Shown here piece after piece: positions 23,872-29,933 of a stretch of DNA of 29,933 nucleotides. The notes beneath the pieces are model-generated. The model made no database searches, was not told the DNA's origin, and saw only the letters and a program-made list of their open reading frames with translations. The position numbers and the translations under genes were made by a program. Source of the stretch: CAYTAP01 sp964435775 (GTDB lineage: Bacteria; Planctomycetota; Phycisphaerae; Tepidisphaerales; Tepidisphaeraceae). Each line of letters begins with the position of its first letter. The stretch's first letter is position 1. The stretch lies in the NCBI GenBank assembly GCA_964435775.1, contig CAYTAP010000035.1:1-29933 (forward strand), read 5' to 3'.

Positions 23872-25326
23872 ATGGACGAGCGAATCGAAAAATTATTGGA
23901 GAAAGCCAGGGCGCTGCCGAAAGCGCCGGGGGTTTACCTGATGAAGGATGACAAGGGGCGGGTCATCTATGTGGGGAAGAGCGCCTCGCTGCGCGATCGG
24001 GTGAGCAGTTATTTCCAGGCGTCCACCAAGCTTGAGCATAAAAAGGCGGGGCTGCTCGATCATGTCGTGGACTTTGATATCCTGGAGACCGAAAGCGAGG
24101 TCGAGGCGCTGCTGGCGGAGAATCGGCTGATCAAGGACATCCAGCCGCGTTACAATGCCCGGCTGCTTGACGACAAGACGTTCCCGTACCTGATGATCAC
24201 GACCGGCGAGGAGTTTCCCGGCGTTTATATCACGCGCCAGCCGCGGGAGAAGGGCGTCAAATTGTATGGACCGTTCACGAGCGTGTATGCGCTGAAGGAG
24301 GCGGTGACGCTGCTTCAAAAGGCGTTCAAGTTCCGCACATGTCACCTGGAAATATCGAGCACGGATGACAAGCGCCGCTTTTTCCGTCCGTGCCTGCTTT
24401 ATGCGATCAAGCAATGCACCGCGCCATGCGCCGCGAAAATATCCAAGGAGCAATACCGCGAGGACATTCAGCGGCTGATCCGCTTTTTGGATGGGGATAA
24501 GAAATCGGTCATGGCGGCGTTGGAAAAAGAGATGATGGAAGCGTCGGCGGAGATGCGATTTGAGAAGGCGGCCAAACTGCGGGATGAGATCAAGGCGCTG
24601 CGAACGCTGTCGCAACGGGCGGCCAAGGGGGAGCAGGAATTCTGGCAGCCGGAGGCGTTCATCAGCAACCCACAAGAGGGTCTGAGCAAACTTCAGGAAG
24701 TGCTCGGGTTAAGCGAGCCACCGCGCATCCTGGAGGGGATCGACATCGCGCATCTTCAGGGCGGGGAGATGGTCGGTTCAAAGGTCTGCTTCATCGACGG
24801 CGTGCCGTTCAAGGACAGTTACCGCCGCTATAAAATCATGCATGGGCAGGGGAACAACGATTTCCTGTCGATCCAGGAGGTCGTTTCCCGGCGCTACCGC
24901 GAGGCCGGGCGGCAACAGGAACTGTATCCCGATGTCATCCTCATCGACGGCGGGCTCGGTCAGCTCCACGCGGCGCTGGAAGTCTTCACAACGATGGATG
25001 TGAAGCCGCCGATGGTCATCTCGCTGGCCAAGAAGGAGGAACTCGTCTACATGCAGGGGCGATCGGAGCCGCTGCGGCTGGCGCGGAATCACGCGGGATT
25101 GAAACTATTGCAATATATCAGGGATGAGTCGCATCGATTCGCACAACACTATCACCATATTCTTCGCCGCAAAAGCCAGCTTGAGGAGGATGTCAAGCAG
25201 GGACGGCGTCCGCGGCCCCGACCCGCCAGGAAGAAAATCGGGGCGATGAAAGAACCCGACGCGCAAGCCAATCCGCATACAACGCTGCCCAGCCTGCCCA
25301 TTCTCCGACCGACGCCTGAAGAGTAA
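23872..25326 (+). CDS. uvrC: Compact UvrC-like excinuclease subunit lacking an internal segment and the HhH domain
   Basis: 484 residues against about 560-610 for usual UvrC. The GIY-YIG nuclease domain (10-95) is intact: GVYLMKDD, VIYVGKSASLRDR and Glu83 in LLAENRLIK. A four-Cys set (157, 174, 182, 186; TCHLE, PCLL, QCTAPC) fits the iron-sulfur site reported for UvrC. A UVR motif spans about 212-247. The RNase H-like nuclease follows: Asp291 in GIDIAHLQGG, Asp359 in ILIDGGLGQL, and DESHRFAQHYHH with His421. The roughly 100 residues that normally separate the UVR motif from this domain are missing (44 remain), and after ILRRKSQLEED the usual helix-hairpin-helix pair is replaced by a basic Pro/Arg/Lys tail. 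Role: dual incision in UvrABC nucleotide excision repair. ATG 23872 matches the family start. Confidence 0.85.
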   Translation: MDERIEKLLEKARALPKAPGVYLMKDDKGRVIYVGKSASLRDRVSSYFQASTKLEHKKAGLLDHVVDFDILETESEVEALLAENRLIKDIQPRYNARLLDDKTFPYLMITTGEEFPGVYITRQPREKGVKLYGPFTSVYALKEAVTLLQKAFKFRTCHLEISSTDDKRRFFRPCLLYAIKQCTAPCAAKISKEQYREDIQRLIRFLDGDKKSVMAALEKEMMEASAEMRFEKAAKLRDEIKALRTLSQRAAKGEQEFWQPEAFISNPQEGLSKLQEVLGLSEPPRILEGIDIAHLQGGEMVGSKVCFIDGVPFKDSYRRYKIMHGQGNNDFLSIQEVVSRRYREAGRQQELYPDVILIDGGLGQLHAALEVFTTMDVKPPMVISLAKKEELVYMQGRSEPLRLARNHAGLKLLQYIRDESHRFAQHYHHILRRKSQLEEDVKQGRRPRPRPARKKIGAMKEPDAQANPHTTLPSLPILRPTPEE

Positions 25327-25413
25327 TCCCCCGCAGCCATGTGGTTGTCGCCGTGAAGCGATCAATCATGATGAAATTGCCGCCCGGAAGTCCCGGATGA
25401 CGTCGCTTGTCGC

Positions 25414-25419
25414 TATACT
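25414..25419 (+). promoter_or_regulatory. -10 box (TATACT) for leaderless transcription of the phosphodiesterase gene
   Basis: TATACT ends seven bases before ATG 25427; no Shine-Dalgarno sequence lies between, so the transcript should begin at or within a base or two of the start codon. Confidence 0.5.
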
Positions 25420-25426
25420 TCCGCAC

Positions 25427-25912
25427 ATGATTGTTGGCATTTTAAGCGACACCCACGGCGCGGTTGAGGCGGCAAAGGCCGGCATCGCCATTTTGCGCGA
25501 AGCGGGCGCGGAGTATTTCGTCCACTGCGGCGATGTGGGCTCCACCGATGTGCTCGATCAACTCGCGGGATTGCAGGCGGCGTTTGTCTATGGGAACACC
25601 GACTGGAACCGCGATGAGCTCAAGTCATACGCGGCCAAGCTGGACATCTCATGCCTCGGGGAACGGGGCGTGCTCATCTTGGAAGACACACGCATCGCGG
25701 TGATGCACGGCGACGATGAGCGGGCGATGAAAAAGATCATCACGGATGGGTCGGCCAATTATCTGCTCTCCGGCCACACTCACCTCCGCGACGACCGGCG
25801 CATCGGATCGGTGCATCTGATCAACCCCGGAGCGCTTTACCGTACGGCGGTGAAGAGTGTGGCGGTGCTGGATACGGATACGGACACGGTTCGGTTCCTG
25901 TCGCTCAAATGA
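25427..25912 (+). CDS. YfcE/MJ0936-family metallophosphodiesterase
   Basis: 161 residues, usual size for this calcineurin-like family. All metal motifs are present: Asp8 and His10 in SDTHG, Asp36 in HCGDVG, Asn57 in YGNTDW, His94 in VMHGDD, and His117/His119 in SGHTH. Members use two metals, often Mn, to hydrolyse phosphodiesters; the natural substrate is not known for most. ATG 25427 is chosen over an in-frame ATG at 25397 because the first beta strand begins MIVGILSDTHG and because a -10 box lies just before it. It stands alone between uvrC and the acetyltransferase gene. Confidence 0.88.
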   Translation: MIVGILSDTHGAVEAAKAGIAILREAGAEYFVHCGDVGSTDVLDQLAGLQAAFVYGNTDWNRDELKSYAAKLDISCLGERGVLILEDTRIAVMHGDDERAMKKIITDGSANYLLSGHTHLRDDRRIGSVHLINPGALYRTAVKSVAVLDTDTDTVRFLSLK

Positions 25913-26026
25913 AGCCGGATGGACAGTATTGTCATATCGATGCGGCGATCCCTGTCATGGGTGACGGAGGCGCGACTGTCCCACCGAAGTTTCCTCCCGT
26001 TTGTCATGGCGCATGATGGGGCCGCG

Positions 26027-26035
26027 TGATATAAT
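26027..26035 (+). promoter_or_regulatory. Extended -10 promoter (TGATATAAT) of the GNAT gene
   Basis: TG-A-TATAAT is a full extended -10 element that needs no strong -35. It ends 12 bases before the ATG at 26048, so the predicted leader is about five bases. Confidence 0.6.
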
Positions 26036-26047
26036 GCTTGTGACCCA

Positions 26048-26581
26048 ATGGAACTCCAACCGCCCATCCCCGCAACCATCCGCTCGTATCGCATCGAAGA
26101 TCAGGCGGCCTGCCGGACCCTGTACATCGAAGGATTGATCGCCGGCAGCATCGCCGACAATGACACCGGCGCGGACATGGACGACATCACCGGCGCGTAC
26201 ATGCGGTCGGCGGGAAGCCATTTCTGGGTGGCCGAAAATGCGATGGGGGAAGTGGTGGGAATGATCGGGGTGCAGGGGTATGACGGGGCGGGGGAGATTC
26301 GACGCCTGCGCGTGCGGACCGACAGCCGGCGTCGGCGCATCGGCAGCGCGCTGGTCGAAACGGCGGTGCAATTCTGCCAGGATCACGGATATCTGAAAGT
26401 GACGCTTGACACCTACATGGAGCGGGAACCGGCGCTGAATCTCTTCGCCAAGTTTCATTTCAAGCAGGAACGCAGCCGGATCATGGGCGTCAAGGAACTG
26501 CGATATTTCTATCTTGACCTGTACACCCGCGATCAGCCGTCCAGGGCGGGTGTGACCCCGAAGCTTGAGCACCATGCCTGA
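26048..26581 (+). CDS. GNAT-family N-acetyltransferase
   Basis: 177 residues. The GNAT fold can be followed: IRSYRIEDQAACRTLYIEGLIAG (strand 1, helix 1), HFWVAENAMGEVVGMIGVQ (strands 2-4), and motif A for acetyl-CoA pyrophosphate binding, IRRLRVRTDSRRRRIGSALVETAVQFC (the R-R-R-x-G-x-A part of the Q/R-x-x-G-x-G/A signature), then KVTLDTYMEREPALNLFAKFHFK (motif B). It transfers an acetyl group from acetyl-CoA to an amine; the acceptor is unknown. The extended -10 box just upstream points to its own promoter and a nearly leaderless mRNA. A hairpin terminator follows. Confidence 0.82.
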   Translation: MELQPPIPATIRSYRIEDQAACRTLYIEGLIAGSIADNDTGADMDDITGAYMRSAGSHFWVAENAMGEVVGMIGVQGYDGAGEIRRLRVRTDSRRRRIGSALVETAVQFCQDHGYLKVTLDTYMEREPALNLFAKFHFKQERSRIMGVKELRYFYLDLYTRDQPSRAGVTPKLEHHA

Positions 26582-26590
26582 ACCAGTCAT

Positions 26591-26622
26591 CGCCGCGCGA
26601 TCCATCGCGGCGTCAACGTTTT
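26591..26622 (+). terminator. Probable terminator after the GNAT gene
   Basis: CGCCGCG (26591-26597) and CGCGGCG (26606-26612) form a 7-bp GC stem with an 8-base loop, and TTTT follows about six bases later, before the next gene. Confidence 0.5.
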
Positions 26623-26643
26623 CCCCTCGGATGGTACGGACGC

Positions 26644-26649
26644 TATAAC
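26644..26649 (+). promoter_or_regulatory. -10-like box (TATAAC) touching the gmhA start
   Basis: TATAAC directly abuts ATG 26650. If it is the -10, transcription begins near 26656, where a second in-frame ATG lies, giving a leaderless mRNA starting at residue 3. Confidence 0.35.
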
Positions 26650-27216
26650 ATGGCGATGGAAATGATTTTTCGACGCAATGCCCAGGAGTTGCGCGATCTG
26701 CTGGAGCGGTTGCGGCATCTGGAGGCGCCCGTCCGCCAGGCCGGTGAGGCGATGATGGCGTGCTGGGGGCGCGATGGGAAAGTGTTGATTGCGGGAAACG
26801 GCGGGAGCGCGGCCGACGCGATGCACTTCGCCGAGGAACTCGTTGTGCGATTCACCAAAAATCGCAGGGCGCTGGCGGCGATCGCGCTGGCCGACCCGAC
26901 AGTCATCACCTGCGCCGGCAATGATTTCGGATATGACACGATCTTCACCAGACAGATTGAAGCGCTGGGGCGTCCGGGCGATGTGTTTGTGGCGATGACA
27001 ACCAGTGGCAACAGTCGGAATCTCTTGTCGGCCATGCGCACTGCAAAGGCCCGGGGGCTGTCCACAGTGTCCTTCACCGGCAAGGATGGCGGCGCGATCA
27101 AGGGGCTGGCGGATATCGAATTGATCGTGCCATCCCAAAACACCGCGCGCATCCAGGAAATCCACAAGCTGATTTTTCACAGCCTCTGTGAGTGGATCGA
27201 AGAACAGGTGGTTTGA
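26650..27216 (+). CDS. gmhA: Phosphoheptose isomerase (D-sedoheptulose-7-phosphate isomerase), SIS domain
   Basis: 188 residues, usual GmhA length. It converts sedoheptulose-7-phosphate to D-glycero-D-manno-heptose-7-phosphate, the first step to ADP- or GDP-heptose for surface glycans. Signatures: IAGNGGSAADAMHFAEEL near residue 48, AMTTSGNSRNLLSAM near 116 and the C-terminal NTARIQEIHKLIFHSLCEWIE with metal and substrate residues. In-frame ATGs exist at 26650, 26656 and 26662; the true one may be 26656 if the upstream TATAAC is the -10 box. No other heptose gene lies in the window. A related SIS-domain isomerase function is possible but the motif match is close. Confidence 0.88.
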   Translation: MAMEMIFRRNAQELRDLLERLRHLEAPVRQAGEAMMACWGRDGKVLIAGNGGSAADAMHFAEELVVRFTKNRRALAAIALADPTVITCAGNDFGYDTIFTRQIEALGRPGDVFVAMTTSGNSRNLLSAMRTAKARGLSTVSFTGKDGGAIKGLADIELIVPSQNTARIQEIHKLIFHSLCEWIEEQVV

Positions 27217-27267
27217 ACTTTTGAATCTCAGGCGATGATTTCCTTCGCCTATGTCCGTCGGCGTGGG

Positions 27268-27273
27268 TATCAT
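27268..27273 (+). promoter_or_regulatory. -10-like box (TATCAT) for the TraB/GumN-like gene
   Basis: TATCAT ends six bases before ATG 27280 with no Shine-Dalgarno in between, the same leaderless layout as at neighbouring genes. Confidence 0.4.
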
Positions 27274-27279
27274 CACGGC

Positions 27280-28248
27280 ATGAGATCTTCACTTCGCCAC
27301 GCGATTCATCTTATTATCCTGGCCGCCTTCGCGGCGTTCGTGCCCACGCAGGTGGCCGCCGCGCAAAACGCGACGCCCGCAGCGACAGCGCCCAGCCGCC
27401 AGGCACAGAAGTTTTTGCGCTTTGTGGACGACGGCCACCAGGGCGGCGAGCTTCAATCGGCGATCGTCACGCTCAAGCGCCGCGACGGCATCACGCTCGA
27501 CCTCATTGCGGCCATTCACATCGCCGACAAGGATTATTACGCCGAACTCAACACGCGATTCAAAGCATACGATGCCGTGCTGTATGAAATGGTGAAGCCG
27601 AAGGATGCGCCGGCACCGACCCACGAGGCGCTGGCCGAATCCACCTCGACGATCAGCATGCTCCAGCGGTTCATGAAAAACTCGCTGCAACTCGATTTCC
27701 AGTTGGATGACATCGATTACACCCGTCCGAACTTCATCCACGCTGATTTGGACAGCGAGACGTTTTACCGGCTGCAGGCCGAGCGCGGGGAGTCGATGTT
27801 GTCGCTGCTGCTCAACACGATGATGCACGCATTGGCGAGCCCCCCCGCCGTCGATCCGAACTCACCGCCGCCGCCGGAGCCGACGCTCGCGGACCTCATC
27901 CGGATTTTCACCGACCCCGACGGCCCGCGCCTGGCGAAGCTGATTCTGGCCCGTCAGTTCAACGACATCGAACGGATCATGTCGGGCCTGGCCGGTCCCA
28001 ACGGTTCGGTCATTCTCACGGAGCGGAACAAGGCGGCGCTGAAGGCGTTAACGGCGGCGATCGCGGATGGACACAAACACATCGCCATTTTCTACGGCGC
28101 AGCCCACATGCCGGAACTCGAATCGCACGCGGTGAAGGAATTTCATTTCCAACCGGTCAAGGCGACGTGGATCACGGCATGGAAGATGCCCGCGCCGGAG
28201 AGCGCGCCGGCGGGCATTCCGGCGGCGCCTGAGGGGGCTGCGGAATAA
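27280..28248 (+). CDS. Exported TraB/GumN-like protein
   Basis: 322 residues. Signal peptide: MRSSLRHAIHLIILAAFAAF, likely cut after VAAA near residue 28. The mature protein shows the TraB/PrgY/GumN pattern: AAIHIADKDYYAELNTRFKAYDAVLYEMV near residue 85 (G/A-x-x-H followed by an acidic E), ILTERNKAALKAL near 258 (conserved ER), and HKHIAIFYGAAHMPELESHA near 279 (G-A-x-H). The family includes GumN and the Tiki metalloproteases, so a metal-dependent hydrolase in the periplasm is possible; catalysis has not been shown for most bacterial members. The middle holds a Pro-rich insert (about 188-200). ATG 27280 is preferred to an upstream in-frame start at 27235 because the signal peptide begins there. 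Confidence 0.6.
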   Translation: MRSSLRHAIHLIILAAFAAFVPTQVAAAQNATPAATAPSRQAQKFLRFVDDGHQGGELQSAIVTLKRRDGITLDLIAAIHIADKDYYAELNTRFKAYDAVLYEMVKPKDAPAPTHEALAESTSTISMLQRFMKNSLQLDFQLDDIDYTRPNFIHADLDSETFYRLQAERGESMLSLLLNTMMHALASPPAVDPNSPPPPEPTLADLIRIFTDPDGPRLAKLILARQFNDIERIMSGLAGPNGSVILTERNKAALKALTAAIADGHKHIAIFYGAAHMPELESHAVKEFHFQPVKATWITAWKMPAPESAPAGIPAAPEGAAE

Positions 28249-28295
28249 TCCCCGCGATTGCGGACACGTGCGGCAAGCTGAAGGCCCCTCCCCAA

Positions 28296-28321
28296 CCCTC
28301 CCCCAGAGTACCTGGGGAGGG
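28296..28321. terminator. GC-rich hairpin between convergent genes, possible two-way terminator or REP-like element
   Basis: CCCTCCCC (28296-28303) pairs with GGGGAGGG (28314-28321), extended by AG/CT around a bulged C, loop of five. A partial direct copy (CCCTCCCCAA) lies just upstream. It sits between the TraB-like gene and ftsY, which face each other. No T-tract follows on either strand, so a dispersed repeat is as likely as a terminator. Confidence 0.4.
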
Positions 28322-28359
28322 AGACAGAATCATGCTGCGCGAATGGATGGCGATGAGTG

Positions 28360-29301
28360 TTATACCGCCGGCCTCTGTCCGAAGAGCGCCTCGACGAAAC
28401 GTTCGGGGTCGAACGTTTCGATGTCCTCGGGGGTTTCGCCAAGGCCGATGAACTTGACGGGGATGCCCAGTTGATCGCGGATCGCCAGGACGACGCCTCC
28501 CTTGGCGGTGCCGTCGAGCTTGGCGAGAATGATGCCGCTCACGCCGATCGCCTCGCGGAAATGCTTGGCTTGCGCCACGGCATTCTGCCCGGTCGTGGCG
28601 TCGAGAACCAGCAGCACCTCATGCGGCGCGCCGTCGATTCGTTTGGAAACGACATCGCGAATCTTGGTCAGCTCCCGCATGAGATGATCCTGCGTATGCA
28701 GCCGACCGGCGGTGTCCACGATGAGCACGTCGATGCCGCGGCTCTTGGCCGCCTCGCAGGCGTCGTAGGCGACGGCGGCGGGGTCGGCGCCCATCTTGTG
28801 CTTGATGATTTCAACGCCCAGCCGTTTGGCCCAGATGGTCAATTGATCGACCGCCGCAGCGCGGAAGGTGTCACTGGCGGCCACCATCACCTTCTTGCCC
28901 ATCTGATTTTTCAGCAGCCATGCCAGCTTGGCGATGCTGGTCGTTTTGCCCGCGCCGTTGATCCCCGCGACAAGGATGACGGTCGGGCCGGATGGCTGAA
29001 AGTGCAGTTCCCGATCCTCCTGCGGCCAGCCGGCGAGCAGTTGGTTTCTGACCACACTCAGGCAGTCCTCGGCGTTCTTGATTTTCCCCAGCCGCCAGCG
29101 ATCCCGCACTTCCGCGACGAGGGCATCGACGTTGTGGACACCCATGTCGGCCTGTAGAAACTTCTCCTCCAACTCCGCGAGGAACTCCTCGTTGATCTGC
29201 CGCCCCGGCACAAAAAGCGTCCGCACGTCGGTATTGAGCACCTGCGCGGTTTTGCGAAGCGCGCCTTTGAGCTTGTCGATGGATTTTGAAAAGAAGCGCA
29301 T
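28360..29301 (-). CDS. ftsY: Signal recognition particle receptor FtsY
   Basis: 313 residues, essentially the NG GTPase core with a short N-terminus and no acidic A domain. Helical N domain about 1-95. GTPase motifs: G1 GINGAGKTTS near 114, the SRP-type insertion DTFRAAAVDQL near 144, G3 DTAGRLHTQ near 196, G4 TKLD-equivalent AKLDGTAKGG near 259, and GLGETPEDIETFDPERFV at the end. It docks ribosome-SRP complexes at the membrane translocon by paired GTP hydrolysis with Ffh. It lies downstream of nusB on the same strand; the 121-base gap is filled with 7-base repeats, and no Shine-Dalgarno is seen before the ATG (a C-run instead). Confidence 0.95.
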   Translation of the reverse strand: MRFFSKSIDKLKGALRKTAQVLNTDVRTLFVPGRQINEEFLAELEEKFLQADMGVHNVDALVAEVRDRWRLGKIKNAEDCLSVVRNQLLAGWPQEDRELHFQPSGPTVILVAGINGAGKTTSIAKLAWLLKNQMGKKVMVAASDTFRAAAVDQLTIWAKRLGVEIIKHKMGADPAAVAYDACEAAKSRGIDVLIVDTAGRLHTQDHLMRELTKIRDVVSKRIDGAPHEVLLVLDATTGQNAVAQAKHFREAIGVSGIILAKLDGTAKGGVVLAIRDQLGIPVKFIGLGETPEDIETFDPERFVEALFGQRPAV

Positions 29302-29309
29302 GGGGGGGA

Positions 29310-29337
29310 GGGTTCGGGGTTCAGGGTTCAGGGTTCA
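29310..29337 (+). repeat. Tandem 7-base repeat (GGGTTCA), four copies
   Basis: GGGTTCG then three GGGTTCA in direct succession, starting nine bases upstream of the ftsY start codon, so within the presumed ftsY leader. Confidence 0.9.
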
Positions 29338-29348
29338 GGCTATTTGGC

Positions 29349-29383
29349 GGTTGTCAGGGGTCAGTGGTCAGTGGTCAGTGGCA
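29349..29383 (+). repeat. Tandem 7-base repeat (AGTGGTC), five imperfect copies
   Basis: GGTTGTC, AGGGGTC, AGTGGTC, AGTGGTC, AGTGGCA in register. A second, different heptamer family next to the first, still within the nusB-ftsY gap. Confidence 0.85.
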
Positions 29384-29392
29384 GGATGCAAC

Positions 29393-29420
29393 GAACAACG
29401 GACAGCGGACAACGGACCAA
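29393..29420 (+). repeat. Tandem 7-base repeat (GGACAAC), four imperfect copies
   Basis: GAACAAC, GGACAGC, GGACAAC, GGACCAA in register, ending three bases before the nusB stop. Its reverse complement resembles the array on the other side of nusB. Confidence 0.85.
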
Positions 29421-29422
29421 TT

Positions 29423-29839
29423 CTATTCTTTAATCAACGCCTGATGCTCCTTGAGCACCGCATCAAGGACGCCATTGACGAAGGCGGCGCTTTGTTCGGT
29501 GGAAAAAGCCTTGGCCAGTTCAATCGCCTCGTCAAGCACAACTTTGGGAGGCGTCGAGGTGCCGGTCAATTCCCAGATCGCCAGACGGATGATGTTTCGA
29601 TCCACCGCAGGCTGGCGACGGGGCGGCCAATGGGGCGCCAGGCGCTCGACCCACGGGTCGGCCGTCTCACGATGCGCCCACGCCTTGGTCGCCAGATCCA
29701 ACGCCGCCGTCCGCTGGTCCACATTTCGGATCGCATCACTCACCACCTGCCGGGCACTGTCAATATCCTGCCCCCCATGCGTATCCCAGAGATACATCAC
29801 CTGCATGGCCAATTCACGGGTCTTACGCTGTTTCGTCAT
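29423..29839 (-). CDS. nusB: Transcription antitermination factor NusB
   Basis: 138 residues, all-helical NusB fold at normal length. MTKQRKTRELAMQVMYLWD is the Arg-rich N-terminal helix that binds boxA RNA; DRNIIRLAIWEL and PPKVVLDEAIELAKAFSTEQSAAFVNGVLDAV are the family's two most conserved stretches. NusB with NusE (S10) promotes antitermination of rRNA transcription. ATG 29839 is chosen over an in-frame TTG two codons earlier. TATACT lies eight bases upstream, no Shine-Dalgarno. NusB is usually found near ribH; here ftsY follows instead. Heptamer repeats flank it on both sides. Confidence 0.93.
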   Translation of the reverse strand: MTKQRKTRELAMQVMYLWDTHGGQDIDSARQVVSDAIRNVDQRTAALDLATKAWAHRETADPWVERLAPHWPPRRQPAVDRNIIRLAIWELTGTSTPPKVVLDEAIELAKAFSTEQSAAFVNGVLDAVLKEHQALIKE

Positions 29840-29847
29840 TGTCAATC

Positions 29848-29876
29848 AGTATAGCGGGTCTGCTGGTCGTTGTCCG
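29848..29876 (-). promoter_or_regulatory. Promoter of nusB with leaderless spacing
   Basis: CGGACA (-35, four of six), exactly 17 bases, TATACT (-10, five of six, 29853-29848), then eight bases to ATG 29839. The -35 word lies inside the heptamer array at 29864-29891. Confidence 0.55.
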
Positions 29877-29891
29877 TGGTCCGTCGTCTGT
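29864..29891 (+). repeat. Tandem 7-base repeat (TGTCCGT-like), four imperfect copies upstream of nusB
   Basis: TGGTCGT, TGTCCGT, GGTCCGT, CGTCTGT in register. It is close to the reverse complement of the GGACAAC array at 29393-29420, so nusB sits between inverted relatives of one heptamer family. Confidence 0.75.
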
Positions 29892-29933
29892 GGGCAGGGT
29901 GTTTCAATTCTCTTTGGTAGGGGCGGCTTCAGC

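Noticed and set aside
25190..25400. Possible frameshift hiding the UvrC HhH domain
   Set aside because: Neither of the other two frames encodes an IPGIG-type HhH motif after the basic tail.
1..29933. Mobile elements, CRISPR arrays, toxin-antitoxin pairs or phage defence systems
   Set aside because: No transposase, integrase, regular spaced repeats, or defence-type domain was recognised; the only tandem repeats are the heptamers around nusB.

Overview
The window reads as one stretch of a GC-rich bacterial chromosome, most likely a planctomycete of the Phycisphaerae type. This is inferred from four things seen here: exosortase-sorted surface proteins whose C-termini read PEP, then a hydrophobic stretch, then an Arg/Lys cluster; two divergent ClpP paralogues side by side; a very large TPR protein in an exosortase operon; and mixed start signals. 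No rRNA, tRNA, CRISPR array, transposase or phage gene was recognised.

Layout. 1-1291: tail of a membrane protein coupled to a phosphomannose-isomerase-like cupin. 1344-4057: clpP1, a VOC-family protein, clpP2 and a lipoprotein, all on the + strand. 4113-7836 (-): a tiny lipoprotein, a type-B carboxylesterase and two LamG-fold PEP-CTERM proteins. 8124-8843 (+): a four-cluster ferredoxin, convergent with a VPLPA-CTERM surface protein (8953-9690, -). 9691-10448: no gene. 10449-22512 (-): a 12-kb operon of six genes ending at a strong terminator. 22513-23025: no gene; leader region of that operon. 23026-28248: hisA (-), then on + a compact uvrC, a YfcE-like phosphodiesterase, a GNAT acetyltransferase, gmhA and an exported TraB/GumN-like protein. 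28360-29839 (-): nusB then ftsY, with arrays of 7-base repeats around nusB.

The 12-kb operon is the main biological unit. In transcription order it encodes a WecG/TagA glycosyltransferase fused to a degenerate nucleotidyltransferase/beta-helix module, exosortase, an EpsI-family protein, a Wzz/Wzc-type chain-length protein with a P-loop ATPase, a polyprenyl-phosphate sugar phosphotransferase with an unusual soluble beta-helix N-terminus, and a 1426-residue TPR protein anchored by one N-terminal helix. Four of the five junctions overlap. It looks like an exopolysaccharide-linked protein-sorting locus. The three nearby proteins with PEP- or VPLPA-type tails are plausible exosortase substrates. 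No flippase, polymerase or outer-membrane export gene lies in the window.

Starts fall into two classes. Surface-protein genes and clpP1 have clear Shine-Dalgarno sequences. Several housekeeping genes (esterase, hisA, phosphodiesterase, GNAT, gmhA, TraB-like, nusB) instead have a -10-like hexamer only 6-12 bases before the start codon and no Shine-Dalgarno sequence, which predicts leaderless or nearly leaderless mRNAs. Other points of interest are a UvrC lacking about 100 internal residues and its C-terminal HhH domain, and a ClpP with an altered nucleophile elbow.
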